DNA of 64,000 nt, taken from Tritrichomonas musculus. Lineage: Eukaryota > Parabasalia > Tritrichomonadida > Tritrichomonadidae. Shown here piece by piece: positions 27,361-37,566 of this stretch; positions within the stretch are counted from its first letter, which is position 1, and the number at the start of each line of letters is the position of its first letter. The notes under the pieces are model-generated. The model was not told the origin of the DNA, searched no databases, and saw only the letters and a list, made by a program, of their open reading frames with translations. The stretch is taken from positions 1,426,001-1,490,000 of the forward strand of contig JAPFFF010000023.1 of the NCBI GenBank assembly GCA_039105265.1, written 5' to 3'. The translations under genes were made by a program, and so were the position numbers.

Positions 27361-29100
27361 ATGATTTTTGTGTAAAAATTGTCTTGATAATTTGATCTGT
27401 TATTGAGTCGCCATTTGAAGTTCAAAACATAATTTTAGGTCACTTTGCTCAACTCTTACTGTTTATAGGAATTGCTATTCTTCATCCAACAACATACATT
27501 GAGGCCTGAAGATTTTCATTGCATCTTTACGTTTAAGAAAGTGTTTCTCTTCACACTTAATCTCTTCATTAAGTTCTCTGGTATCGAGTGACTATGTTTT
27601 TGGAGTAAAATGGAGCAACACTTTAAGAATCTTATAGTCTCTTTATTCTTTTAATTGAGCAAAAACACACCTCAACTTGTTTAATTATAAGAAAAATATT
27701 TAAAATATAAGATTAATACATCGTAATTTCACATCTTAGCTAGTTTACAGAACTTTTTCATCTTATCATTAGTCTTAAAATATTGCATAATAACTACATA
27801 TCCATCTGATATTGTATTAGCACCAATTCCAAAATAATCGTATAGTTCTCATTTATGAGGGAAACATTTGTTTGCTTCGATAACTTCACTTATTTGCTCT
27901 GCAGAGTTTACACTTAAATCACACTCATTTTAAAATTATTATATTTCAAACCAATAGCATTAATAGTATATTATATTATAATACTGAATTCGTTTAATTC
28001 AATATACCAACCATTTTTAGACATATTATTTCATGCATTATCACTTTATTTTTTTAAGTATCTCTCATATCAATTATTATGTATTGAGTAATTTCATTTA
28101 TTCATATGTGAAACATATGAATAAATGAACAACTAGATCTGAATTTCTATTACAATTATGACTGAAAAATAGTTTAGCTCAGGAAGAAAGTATGATAAAT
28201 GGTTGTATGAAAATAGATAGAACATTCTTCATTGTATATTATCCATGCTAGATTGATAAAGTAGATATAATAGCATCTATATCTGCTTCAAACAATCCAT
28301 CTCATTTAAATTAACCTCTTTATCATATGCAGTACTTAATGAAACTCTCTAAATTCATTATCGTTAAAGCATAGTCTTACAGACTTACTTCATATTCCAT
28401 TATCATGGATTATGCCTATTGTTTCTCTTATATGTTCTACAACTTCTTTCAAAATCATTTTGAATTATTTTACAAAACAATATTTACTGTTGGAGCTATT
28501 AACAGAAAATTATTTGCAGTATGAGACAAAATCTATCTACGAATTACAGAATATTTCCTGGAGCTTCTTGGGCCTTCATAGATGAGATTCTTTGTTCTAA
28601 TTTACTTAGTCATTTTACGTAAATCAGGTATGAAATCATTTCTATTTAATATTTAATGGAGCACTGCCTTCATTATATAGCTTCTATATTCGATAACTTG
28701 TTCTCCACTAGTAAGATGTTTAATAATTATTCATCATTTAATGTTTATCCATACTTATCCATGTATACATTTCATTCTATAGCATAGTTTTCTCTAGAAT
28801 CTCATCAAATTCATGTATTCTTATTCGTATTAGTATATATATAGTATAAAAAAGATAAAAGAAAAATAATAACGATTTTTTTTCAAATGGAGTCTTTGGA
28901 ATCGACTAAAACATCGTTCCATACGTTAATGGGCGAAGTGGATTCAATCCACATTGTCTCTCTTAACATTACTTAAATTGCAGAAAAAAAGAATCAAATC
29001 GAGAGTTAAATTGATTTGCCATTTAGTATTAACTCATTGTATTAAATCCAGGGGGTGCTTTTAGATACAATTTCTCAAAATCTTTCAATAGCCCAATCAT
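27361..29100 (-). pseudogene. Degenerate protein-coding relic, family unknown
   Basis: The minus strand holds long stretches of protein-like translation broken by scattered stops. Examples: 29100-29032 gives MIGLLKDFEKLYLKAPPGF; about 27925-27720 gives SAEQISEVIEANKCFPHK, then ELYDYFGIGANTISDGYVV; and 27660-27361 stays in one frame for 100 codons with only five stops, including SLDTRELNEEIKCEEKHF. Stop spacing and mixed amino-acid composition are unlike the plain AT spacers nearby. I recognise no family. It may be an old transposon gene or an old host gene. Confidence 0.45.
28093..28129. repeat. 17-bp perfect hairpin, 3-base loop
   Basis: TTCATTTATTCATATGT, GAA, then ACATATGAATAAATGAA: a near-continuous palindrome inside the degenerate relic. 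Confidence 0.95.
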
Positions 29101-29263
29101 CTTTCTCACCAAGTTAAAGTTATTCAAATTCATTTATAAGAGGTTTACAATTTTTATAACATTTTTATTGAATAAACACAATTTGATACTAAATATCACC
29201 ATTATATAAAAGATATCAAGAAATAATTACATAAAATTTTTAACATCAAACAAATAAAAACAA

Positions 29264-30835
29264 TTATGTGTGTTGGAGAAAACGATTAGCATCATTTCCT
29301 ACCAAAGTTTTGTGAACAGCTTTAGTTAAATCATCTTCATACAGCAAGTAAAGCTGATGAATTATATCTCTCCCAGATTCTCGAATAGGAGAAAGGGAAC
29401 CGTCTAAAAAATTGTTTACAATTTTGATTAAATTAACAAATTCGTCTGAAGCCTTTGAAAAGAACTTTTCTTTGTTCTCATTACATTTTGTAATCGATTT
29501 ACAGTAAAGATTTGCCATCGCTGCTTGAACTTTTGGAGATTTTGATTCACCAATTGATATCATAACAGAACAGAAACGTTTTGAAGGCATCGAATTCACT
29601 ATAATGTCACAGCATTGCTGAAGAGATGATTCAAAGAATTGGGCTGTTTTGGCGTGAAGCTTGAGAAGAACAGGTAAGACTCGAGCTAATTCCATTTCCA
29701 TCTCTTCAGTTTTGTTAATAAAAAGTTCTTCTATGGCACCAATAGCTGATAAAGATAACGCTGCTCTCACACCAACCACATCTTCTAACGATGCTGTAAC
29801 AATTGCATGGACATCATCTTCATTAAAAGAATCAGTTGAGTATTTTAAAACTCGACGGGCCAGATTAAAAGATGAGCATCTTTCATCCCATTCCTTACTT
29901 ATAATTCCTCTTCTTACTGAATTAACAATTTCTCTAATATTTTCGCTTTCTTCAAAAGGCGAATCATTGAATTTACGAATTTGCTGTTGACGGGGAGTTA
30001 ATTGAAATATTGGACCATGCGTATTTGGTCGTGTTGAAGATGTTAATGGTAAAGTACGGCTATATTGCGACTTCATTTTTGTAAAAAGGGAATTTGGTGA
30101 TGAACTTTGTGTTAAAAGCTTAGGTGGTAAATGATTTTCACAATCATCCGTTTCTTTTGATTTGAGCGATATCATTTGATTGAGGCTGTTTCGATTATGT
30201 TTCCTTGGTAATGGAATAGGTATTTGATCAACTGGCTCTATATTATCAAATTCTGCTATATCAACACGCTGTTTAATTGAATTCGCAAGTCTTGGTCCAA
30301 CACCAACTAAATTTGAGAGATTCTTGATTCCATCTCCAAAGTCTTCAGGCAAAAAATCAAATTTAGGATTATCGTTAATTAATTGATGAACTATAACTGC
30401 AAGACTTCTTTGCATCGATTCATTTCCTGTATTTGGCTCAATAAAAGAATTGAAAATATATCTAGGACCTAATATACGGCCAACTTTTCGGTAAAAGTCA
30501 ACAGCAGATTTGACATATTCAACTTTTGCGTCTGAAAGGAGGCGGATCGTAAGTGGCGAAATCAGTTCAAGTAGCGATGCAACAGATATCCCTAATCTAT
30601 ATCCACCAATGTTAGATAATACAGAAACTGCACGCATGACAATTTCATTATTTTCTACTGATTCAAATCTTTGAGCAATAAATTTGAATAATCCTTTAAA
30701 GTCAGTTTGAATTTTTGGATCGTAAGAATAACATTCCAATTTTTTTTCAATACAGCCGATAAGCTCGTCAGGTTGAAGGTTAAGTAGTTTATTTTGAATA
30801 ATACCAAAGGCTAATTTTGATGAATCATTGTTCAT
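29264..30835 (-). CDS. TOG/CLASP-like HEAT-repeat protein
   Basis: 523 residues from ATG 30835. The N-terminal part (about 1-160) is a HEAT array (e.g. NEIVMRAVSVLSNIGGYRLG). Next comes a polar linker with Ser/Pro/Thr (PLPRKHNRNSLNQM, SSSPNSLFTKMKSQYSRTLP), then a second array from about 300. It opens with SKEWDERCSSFNLARRVLKY, the usual first-helix pattern of a TOG domain (xxxWxxRxxAxxxL), and ends SPIRESGRDIIHQLYLLYED. TOG domains bind tubulin, and the CLASP/TOGARAM group stabilises microtubules, including axonemes. A trichomonad with flagella, pelta and axostyle would use such proteins. The family call rests on the helix pattern; a general ARM protein is the alternative. Confidence 0.7.
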   Translation of the reverse strand: MNNDSSKLAFGIIQNKLLNLQPDELIGCIEKKLECYSYDPKIQTDFKGLFKFIAQRFESVENNEIVMRAVSVLSNIGGYRLGISVASLLELISPLTIRLLSDAKVEYVKSAVDFYRKVGRILGPRYIFNSFIEPNTGNESMQRSLAVIVHQLINDNPKFDFLPEDFGDGIKNLSNLVGVGPRLANSIKQRVDIAEFDNIEPVDQIPIPLPRKHNRNSLNQMISLKSKETDDCENHLPPKLLTQSSSPNSLFTKMKSQYSRTLPLTSSTRPNTHGPIFQLTPRQQQIRKFNDSPFEESENIREIVNSVRRGIISKEWDERCSSFNLARRVLKYSTDSFNEDDVHAIVTASLEDVVGVRAALSLSAIGAIEELFINKTEEMEMELARVLPVLLKLHAKTAQFFESSLQQCCDIIVNSMPSKRFCSVMISIGESKSPKVQAAMANLYCKSITKCNENKEKFFSKASDEFVNLIKIVNNFLDGSLSPIRESGRDIIHQLYLLYEDDLTKAVHKTLVGNDANRFLQHT

Positions 30836-31946
30836 TCTTCAAAATAGAAATTTCTTTCAAAACCAAGCAATATTCAAAGGTTTTTAAACAATCAATTTGA
30901 ATGTAAAGAGAATTTAGGTGGTTTGAAAAAGTTAATAATCACGTTTTTTAAATATTGAAAATTTTTTTTATATATAGAAAAATTCAATCCTATATTTTTT
31001 CAATCAAAAATTATTTTAGCTTTTGCTTAATCTAAGTGTATCAAACATAATTATTTAAATGATAATTATGCTGAAAAGATCAAAATATATCCAAATAAAA
31101 CAAATAACTAATTAATTATCGAATAAAATTTAGCTATGTTTTATTTTCGCTAATAAATCACCCCTAACAAAGCTTGAGACAGTTAATATAAATATTCAAT
31201 TTTGTACTTCTGATATGAACAAAGGTAGTTCTTAAACTAGATTTTTTTTTTTGAGTTTAACTCCAGCACTTATCATATTGTACTCTTTTTTAGAAGATCA
31301 ACGCTGTATATCACTTATAAACCAAATCAACCTAATATTTTTAATTCATATCATGGATTTTGACAATTTATAGTGTTTCAGCTAATCACGTCCAGCAACA
31401 TATAAATTATATTTCAATATACTCAAAATAAAATAAACAATAACGCGTTAACCTACTTTTGTTGATATTTTCTATCACAATGTGATCTCATATTGATCAA
31501 AGTTTTATATTTTTTAGTATTATCAAAACACAAAGATGAATGTGAAAATAAAATTAAAAGGTAAACTTTTTGTATACTTTTTTAAAAAAAGTGAAAACGA
31601 TTCAGAGATTTACTAATTTTACTCCTAACTTTTTTTATCATCATCTTATTTATATAATATCTAAATATATGCAAGTTTACATTAAGAATTTAAAATGAAT
31701 AAATTACATTTTGAACAATAAATTGAATAAAAGATAAATTTTTGAATTTGCAAAAATATGAAATTTCAACATTTTTTTATTTTTAATTTTTTATACAGTA
31801 GTTACATACAACATGATTTATTTAATACAAGTATACTATAATAATGATTAAAATAAAATTGTATATGTACCTACTAAATATTTATAAAGATATTTAAAAT
31901 CTAAATTATTTTATCTTTATTTACAATATAAAATTGAATCAAATAT
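30836..31946. other. AT-rich divergent spacer
   Basis: 1.1 kb between two divergent genes; no frames or structured repeats seen. Confidence 0.6.
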
Positions 31947-32834
31947 ATGAGAGCTATATCACCAGAACAAGCTAATAGGCTTATAGCCCTCTCAACTTCA
32001 AATGATAATTTGTTTTTCTCTGTTGGAAAAATTTTTGTTGCTGCTCCAGATCCAAACGAATGGAGTCCAAACTGTGAAGGATTCATCCAAATCGTAGCTG
32101 TCCCCAATTCCAAGATTTCCTATATAAATCTTTATGAGTTTGGCTCATATGAACTCGTCTTCCAGCATGAAATTTATGAAAATTTCTCCAAGGGCCTCAA
32201 TGTAATGGGCGAACAATTTGTTGCCTTCCAGTCTGATAATTGTGTTATTGGAATCGCTTTTTCATCCCCACCAGATGCAAAAGAATTTGAAAACCAAGTT
32301 AAAAAGCTTCCAAAGAAAAACGCAGCAAAGAAATCTGGCGGCGGCGGCGTTGGCGGCTTTTTCAAGAAGAAAGAAAATCAAGAACCTAAACCTCCAAAAG
32401 AAAAGAAGGTCAAAGAAAAGCCAGAAAAAGAGGTTAAAGAGAAACCTGAAAAACACCACAAATTAGGAGGAGGCGGAGGCGGAGCTCCACCACCTCCACC
32501 ACCACCACCGCCACCTCCCCCACCTCCTCCTCCTCCCCCACCACCACCTCCTCCTCCACCAGCACCTGCAGCCAAACCAGCAACAAAGATAACAGCTACT
32601 TCTTTATCTCCAGATAATATGCCAAAACTTAGGAAAGTTGCTCCACCTCCTGAAAGAACATTAGAACAAGCAATGGGAGCTGCTCCTCCTACCCCAAGCG
32701 GCGGCGGAGCTCCTGGCGGCGGCATGGGCGGCGGCATGGGTGGAGGTGGAGCTCCACCACCACCACCTTCTAACCCAATAGCCGAACTTCAAGCAAGATT
32801 TGCTGCCAAAAGAGCTGCTCAAGGTGGTCAATAA
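31947..32834 (+). CDS. WH1/EVH1-domain, poly-proline actin regulator (WASP/VASP-like)
   Basis: 295 residues. 1-125 fit a WH1/EVH1 domain: MRAISPEQANRLIALSTSND, GFIQIVAVPNS, LYEFGSYELVFQHEIYENF, then FQSDNCVIGIAFSSPPDAKEF. A Gly and Lys/Glu-rich linker follows, then an uninterrupted run of about 25 prolines (32489-32562) flanked by Gly6-Ala, then SPDNMPKLRKVAPPPE, which resembles the LKKV half of a WH2 actin-binding motif. A Gly/Met-rich stretch and a short basic helix (AELQARFAAKRAA) close the protein. Such proteins recruit profilin-actin and promote filament assembly at membranes during amoeboid spreading and phagocytosis. There is no clear VCA acidic tail, so it is not a full WASP. GC-rich repeats (GGC, CCA, CCT) make the 3' half stand out. 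Confidence 0.83.
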   Translation: MRAISPEQANRLIALSTSNDNLFFSVGKIFVAAPDPNEWSPNCEGFIQIVAVPNSKISYINLYEFGSYELVFQHEIYENFSKGLNVMGEQFVAFQSDNCVIGIAFSSPPDAKEFENQVKKLPKKNAAKKSGGGGVGGFFKKKENQEPKPPKEKKVKEKPEKEVKEKPEKHHKLGGGGGGAPPPPPPPPPPPPPPPPPPPPPPPPPAPAAKPATKITATSLSPDNMPKLRKVAPPPERTLEQAMGAAPPTPSGGGAPGGGMGGGMGGGGAPPPPPSNPIAELQARFAAKRAAQGGQ

Positions 32835-33046
32835 ATAATTAGCTTTAATAAAAATTTAAACAAGCTAATAAATACTTAAAATTTTTTTAAAACATCTATT
32901 TTTATTTATACAAATAATAACCAGATGAAAAACATTATAATTTTCACAAAGCCATCTGGAATTTGGCTGAACCTATGACATGATTGCTAATTAACATTAA
33001 TTCATAATAAATAACAAATTTAAACATAGATAAGAATCAATAATGA

Positions 33047-33625
33047 TTAACAACATTTCTTCTTTTTTCGTTGCTGAAGTATTGAAAATTGAGTTTTCAT
33101 ATGGTAATTGTCATTTCCATTTAATTCTTCTGCAATACATTGAAAAATATCTGTTACAGCATCATTATATTTGGCTGATGCAACAAAAAATTTATAATTA
33201 TTACTTGCAGCCCAAGTTCTTGCTTTATTCAATAAAGGAGTTTTTCCTAAATCAATTTGATTAGCAACAATGTAAATCTTACATCTATATAATTCATTTT
33301 TTTGAATTAAATCAATCCATTCAGGAACAGATAAAAAGCTATCTTCATCTTGAATATTAAAAACGATGATTGCAGCTTGACTACCACGTGTGTACATTGG
33401 CATAAGAGAACGAAATTTTTCTTCACCAGCAGTATCCCAAATATTTAACGTTAAATCGCCATTATTGGTTTGAACTATCTTCGATATATAATTCCCACAG
33501 ATTGTGGCATTTGATTTCTTCATAAATAATTTATTATAGAATTGCATAACTAGACTAGTTTTCCCAACTGAGCAATTCCCAAGCATTACTATTTTAACTG
33601 CTTTTTCATGATGAAAATCATTCAT
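33047..33625 (-). CDS. Rab-family small GTPase
   Basis: 192 residues from ATG 33625. It has P-loop GNCSVGKTS, WDTAGEEKFRSLMPMY (switch II, RabF-like), NQID in place of the usual NKxD base-binding motif, and SAK as the last G-motif. The C-terminus KKKKCC is a double-cysteine geranylgeranylation site after a basic stretch. The effector loop ATICGNYISKIV deviates from the TIG(V/I)EF consensus, so this is a divergent trichomonad Rab. It should cycle between cytosol and a vesicle membrane. Which compartment cannot be told from sequence. Confidence 0.92.
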   Translation of the reverse strand: MNDFHHEKAVKIVMLGNCSVGKTSLVMQFYNKLFMKKSNATICGNYISKIVQTNNGDLTLNIWDTAGEEKFRSLMPMYTRGSQAAIIVFNIQDEDSFLSVPEWIDLIQKNELYRCKIYIVANQIDLGKTPLLNKARTWAASNNYKFFVASAKYNDAVTDIFQCIAEELNGNDNYHMKTQFSILQQRKKKKCC

Positions 33626-35967
33626 AATTACGTTTAAAATTTACAAGAACTTTTTAAACATATATTTGGCCTTATTTTTTAAGAATTAAAATCATAACAC
33701 TAAAAACATGTTTCATCTTTATTACTATAAATATCTATGATGTGATAAAATAAAATAATCATATGATAGGTAGTATTTGTAATAGAAATCCCTAGGAAAT
33801 ATATTTTTAAAAAATTCAGAATTTATTTGGCGGTCAACTTTAGAAAATTTTGTTGTTATATTATCTTTTAGAAAATATTTTAAAATCATAAATTTAATAG
33901 GATATCTAATTATCTCGATAAAAATATTATGCCAATAATGTATAAAAATAAACAATAATATTGAAAAATATAAGATATTTTTATTACTGTTATTCGATCG
34001 AACTTTTTCAGTGCCATGAAGGAAAAACTTGTTATTTTGGTAATAATTAATATTTTTCCATGATATCCATGATGAAATTTAATCTCTCAATATGTTAATA
34101 TGCTTTTGGCCTTTACTTTTTTATGATTAATTGTTAAATAATTCAATTGAAAAAAAATTTAAGAGTAAACATTGAAATAATAAAAATAACTGATCTTTAC
34201 AACCAACTCCAAAATAATTTGGAGCCAATAAAAAACAAAAATTCAAAAATGACATTTAGGTGATATAAATGCTAGATTTTTTTTTAAATGATTTTAAATT
34301 GAATTCACACAAAATTGTGAATAACATCCACATCCATTCATTTTTAAAAGTTAATTATTTAGAGAAAATTATTCGAAAAATTGTACTTTCTATCTTTATA
34401 TGAAAAATATCTTAAAATGAATATTTTAGCACAATAACCCTCTTTAGATAAAATTTTGAATGATTTCAAAAAAAAACGTTAATTGCTAGTGCTCTAGAAT
34501 ATTTCCATTTTTAATCAAATAAAATATTCTAATATTTTAGAATGGAATCATATAAGAGTTTTAAAATTAAATTTCGAAGATATTCATTAATCCTTTAGAA
34601 ATTTATTATAAAAATTGTGTTTTAAAATTTCAGAAGGTTCATCGTTTTTTTTTTCTTCAAAATTATTCAATTATAATTGATTTATTATGATTTTATCGAA
34701 ATATTTATTAAGTAAACTTTAAAGATACACTTTAAATTATGCTCGAATTAATTTAAAATACATATGGTTGTATTTTATAATTTTGAAATAAAGATATAAG
34801 TGAGTAATAAAGAACACCAATCCTTTTTCAAGAAATTATATAGCAAATATATAACATTAATTATGAATAATAAATATAATGAAAAAATTGTTAAATACAA
34901 TATCAATAATAGTATTTTTTGAGTTAATAATAAATAATTATTTTAAATATTTACTTTAACATTAAAATAAAACATGCTTTGATATATTTCTATTGATGCT
35001 AAGTATGTATACCCTTTAAATATTTCGATTTATTAACTTTTATTTTAGTAATATTTTAATATAATATTATAAATGCACATTTCAAATGCTAAATTTTTAG
35101 CCTATATATATTATTTGGAAAAATAAATAAGGTTCCAATTAGTTTTATTCATTATATAGATGACTGATTTCATGATGCTCCAAATTAAATCTCAAAAAAA
35201 GAAGGAGAAATCGTAACTTTTTCATTATTTATTATTTATTATACTAATTCTATTGTATTGCTGAATGATAGATGAAACCTTACCAATTTTTTTTACATAC
35301 TCTTTATTGATTTTGGTTCATAAAATGCTCTACTTTTTCCATACATGCTTTAATTTAATTTGAATATAATTCATTTTTTTTCATTCAAATTTAATGAATT
35401 AAACTTTTTGAGATAAATTAAAGTTTTATTCTTATATTAATTATATATAGATAATTTATTAACATATATTTCATATTAATTGATTAATAGAAATTATAAA
35501 ATGTATTAAAAATGAATATTTCTAATTGATATAATAAAATTAATTAGTTTTGTCAAACGATCTCTAATTTTCATATAAAATATAATAAACTAAGTATTTA
35601 ATTCAATATTTTAAATTCTTATGCTTGATAGTCTAAGAAAACATATCTATATTTCATTGATATCATAAAAAAAATTATGATAAAATATTTTAAATCATGC
35701 TCTAATTCATGTTCATTTATTTTTGAAAAAATGAATTGGATTTAATTACCTAACCCACATACATAATGTAAGGTTGCTATTTTCCATCGGGCCATTGAGT
35801 TATCAATTGAATCCTGTTGCTACCTTTCAAATTTAATAGAAATTTATGGATTTGAAAATTTGTGAGGTGAATTGAGTGTAACTATCACAAATTTTATATT
35901 TTCAATGAATATTATTCAATGATTATTTTCTATTAATTTCATTTAATTTAACAAATCATTTTTTAAA
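33626..35967. other. 2.3-kb AT-rich spacer
   Basis: It separates the divergent Rab and rhamnose isomerase genes. A 76-codon minus frame (33725-33955) has AT-driven composition and no recognisable motif. Nothing else is supported. Confidence 0.6.
35956..35962 (+). promoter_or_regulatory. Inr-like initiator TCATTTT
   Basis: The A lies ten bases upstream of the rhamnose isomerase ATG and fits TCAY(T/A). A similar TCATTTT is 15-21 bases before the CH-protein gene (minus, 44832-44838), and TCATTCT lies before the DUF3447 gene (minus, 52359-52365). Chance matches are likely in AT-rich DNA. Confidence 0.4.
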
Positions 35968-37209
35968 ATGTCTCATTACGAGAGTGCCAAACAAAGATAT
36001 GCATCAATTGGTGTTGACACTGATGCTGCTATCGAACAATTGAAGAAGGTTTCAATCTCAATGCACTGCTGGCAAGGAGATGATGTCAGAGGATTTGAAG
36101 ATGTTGAATTATCAGGCGGAATTCAGACTACAGGTAATTATCCAGGCCGTGCTAAAACACCAGATGAATTAATGGCTGACATTGAGAAAGTGTTTTCATT
36201 AATTGGTGGACAACATCGTCTCAATCTCCATGCTATTTATGCTATAACCGGAAGTGAACATGTACCAAAGAACAAACTTGAACCAAAACACTTTGCAAAA
36301 TGGGTTGAATTTGCCAAGCGCCTCAATCTTAAATTAGATTTCAATCCAACTCTCTTCAGTGACTCAATGGTTGTTGACAATCTCACCCTTTCTTCACCTA
36401 AAGAAGATGTTCGCCAATTTTGGGTTGAACACTGCAAGTGCTGCCGTCGTATCGCCGAATATTTCGGTAAAGAGTTAAACTCACCTTGCCTCGTCAACAT
36501 ATGGATTCCAGATGGCTTCAAAGATATCCCAGCAGATAGACTTGGCCCACGTCAGAGACTTAAGAAATCCCTTGATGAAATTTACGCCGAAAAACTTGAT
36601 GAACGCTACATTATTGATGCTGTTGAAAGCAAAGTTTTTGGAATTGGCCTCGAATCAATGACCGTTGGCTCTCACGAATTTTACATGAACTATGCTGCCT
36701 TTAATCATAAGATTTGCCTTCTTGATAATGGACATTATCACCCAACAGAATTCGTTTCCGATAAGATCTCATCAATGCTTTTATTCTTTGACAAAGTTGC
36801 TCTTCATATTACTCGTCCAGTCAGATGGGATAGTGATCATGTTGTTCTTTTCCAGGATGAATTAGTCGAAATTTGCAAAGAAGTCGTTAGGAATAATGCA
36901 TTAGACCGTGTTCTTCTTGCACTCGATTACTTTGATGCATCAATCAACAGAGTTGCTGCTTGGGTGATTGGAATGAGAAACTTACAAAAAGCATTATTGT
37001 TCGCTCTTCTTCAACCATCTAAAGAGATGAAGAAGCTTCAAGATGAAGCCGACTTCACAAAGTTAATGTTGATGAGCGAAGAATTGAAGTTCTACCCATT
37101 TGCAGACGTTTGGGACAAATTCTGCGAAGAAACTAAGGTACCAATCAGAGATCAATGGTACCAAACAGTCCTTGACTATGAAAAAGAAGTTTTAGCAAAG
37201 AGAAAGTAA
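35968..37209 (+). CDS. rhaA: L-rhamnose isomerase
   Basis: Converts L-rhamnose to L-rhamnulose (EC 5.3.1.14). 413 residues, against 419 in Escherichia coli, and collinear with it from [19 protein letters not shown] and [12 protein letters not shown] to the last helix. Family blocks include [56 protein letters not shown] (metal Glu), [11 protein letters not shown] (metal Asp/His), [11 protein letters not shown] and [12 protein letters not shown] (metal ligands). No targeting peptide; cytosolic. ATG 35968 matches the bacterial N-terminus. The stop is TAAATAAA, where the trichomonad UAAA poly(A) signal overlaps the stop. Codons are richer in C/G-ending forms than in neighbours. Kinase and aldolase partners are not nearby. 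Strong similarity to bacterial enzymes and rarity in protists suggest lateral transfer. Confidence 0.96.
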   Translation: MSHYESAKQRYASIGVDTDAAIEQLKKVSISMHCWQGDDVRGFEDVELSGGIQTTGNYPGRAKTPDELMADIEKVFSLIGGQHRLNLHAIYAITGSEHVPKNKLEPKHFAKWVEFAKRLNLKLDFNPTLFSDSMVVDNLTLSSPKEDVRQFWVEHCKCCRRIAEYFGKELNSPCLVNIWIPDGFKDIPADRLGPRQRLKKSLDEIYAEKLDERYIIDAVESKVFGIGLESMTVGSHEFYMNYAAFNHKICLLDNGHYHPTEFVSDKISSMLLFFDKVALHITRPVRWDSDHVVLFQDELVEICKEVVRNNALDRVLLALDYFDASINRVAAWVIGMRNLQKALLFALLQPSKEMKKLQDEADFTKLMLMSEELKFYPFADVWDKFCEETKVPIRDQWYQTVLDYEKEVLAKRK

Positions 37210-37566
37210 ATAAAAAACAAATTTAGTTCTCCAATTTTACATTTTATATTTTTTTATTTTGAAAAAAACACATTCAATTTTTGAGAATAACGGGAAAATA
37301 TACACTCAATTTTCAAATATCATTCAAAACATCAAAATAATTAAATCCTTCATTTATTAAAATCTTCCTTTTATTAAATAATATAAAACACAAATATGCT
37401 ATTTACATCCAATTCATCGAATATATAATAAAATATATTCCAATTAAATGTAAAAACTTTTGAACATGGAAACAATTAATCTATTAATTTATAATGAGGA
37501 AAAAAAAAAAAAAGATCAAAACAAAAAACACACAACTTCGATCTTTTTTTTTTTTTTTGCCAATTA
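37210..37566. other. Convergent spacer with A/T foldback
   Basis: 3' ends of rhaA and an AGC kinase gene. The only structure is the GATC-ended oligo(A)/oligo(T) inverted repeat listed next. Confidence 0.7.
37500..37557. repeat. 18-bp inverted repeat A14-GATC / GATC-T14
   Basis: Arms 37500-37517 and 37540-37557 with a 22-base loop, between convergent 3' ends. RNA from either strand could fold into a long A-U stem. Confidence 0.9.

Larger units (their letters stand above)
25544..29263. other. 3.7-kb gene desert
   Basis: No open frame above about 60 codons. Three things stand out and are listed separately: a pair of inverted 13-bp repeats 1 kb apart, a degenerate coding relic on the minus strand, and a 17-bp hairpin. 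The remainder is AT-rich spacer. Confidence 0.75.

Noticed and set aside
32174-32737. Minus-strand poly-Gly protein opposite the WH1 gene
   Set aside because: It is an antisense shadow of the poly-proline tract; the plus-strand frame has a recognisable domain and a proper start.
33725-33955. 76-codon minus-strand frame
   Set aside because: Phe/Tyr/Ile/Lys composition expected from AT-rich DNA; no motif.
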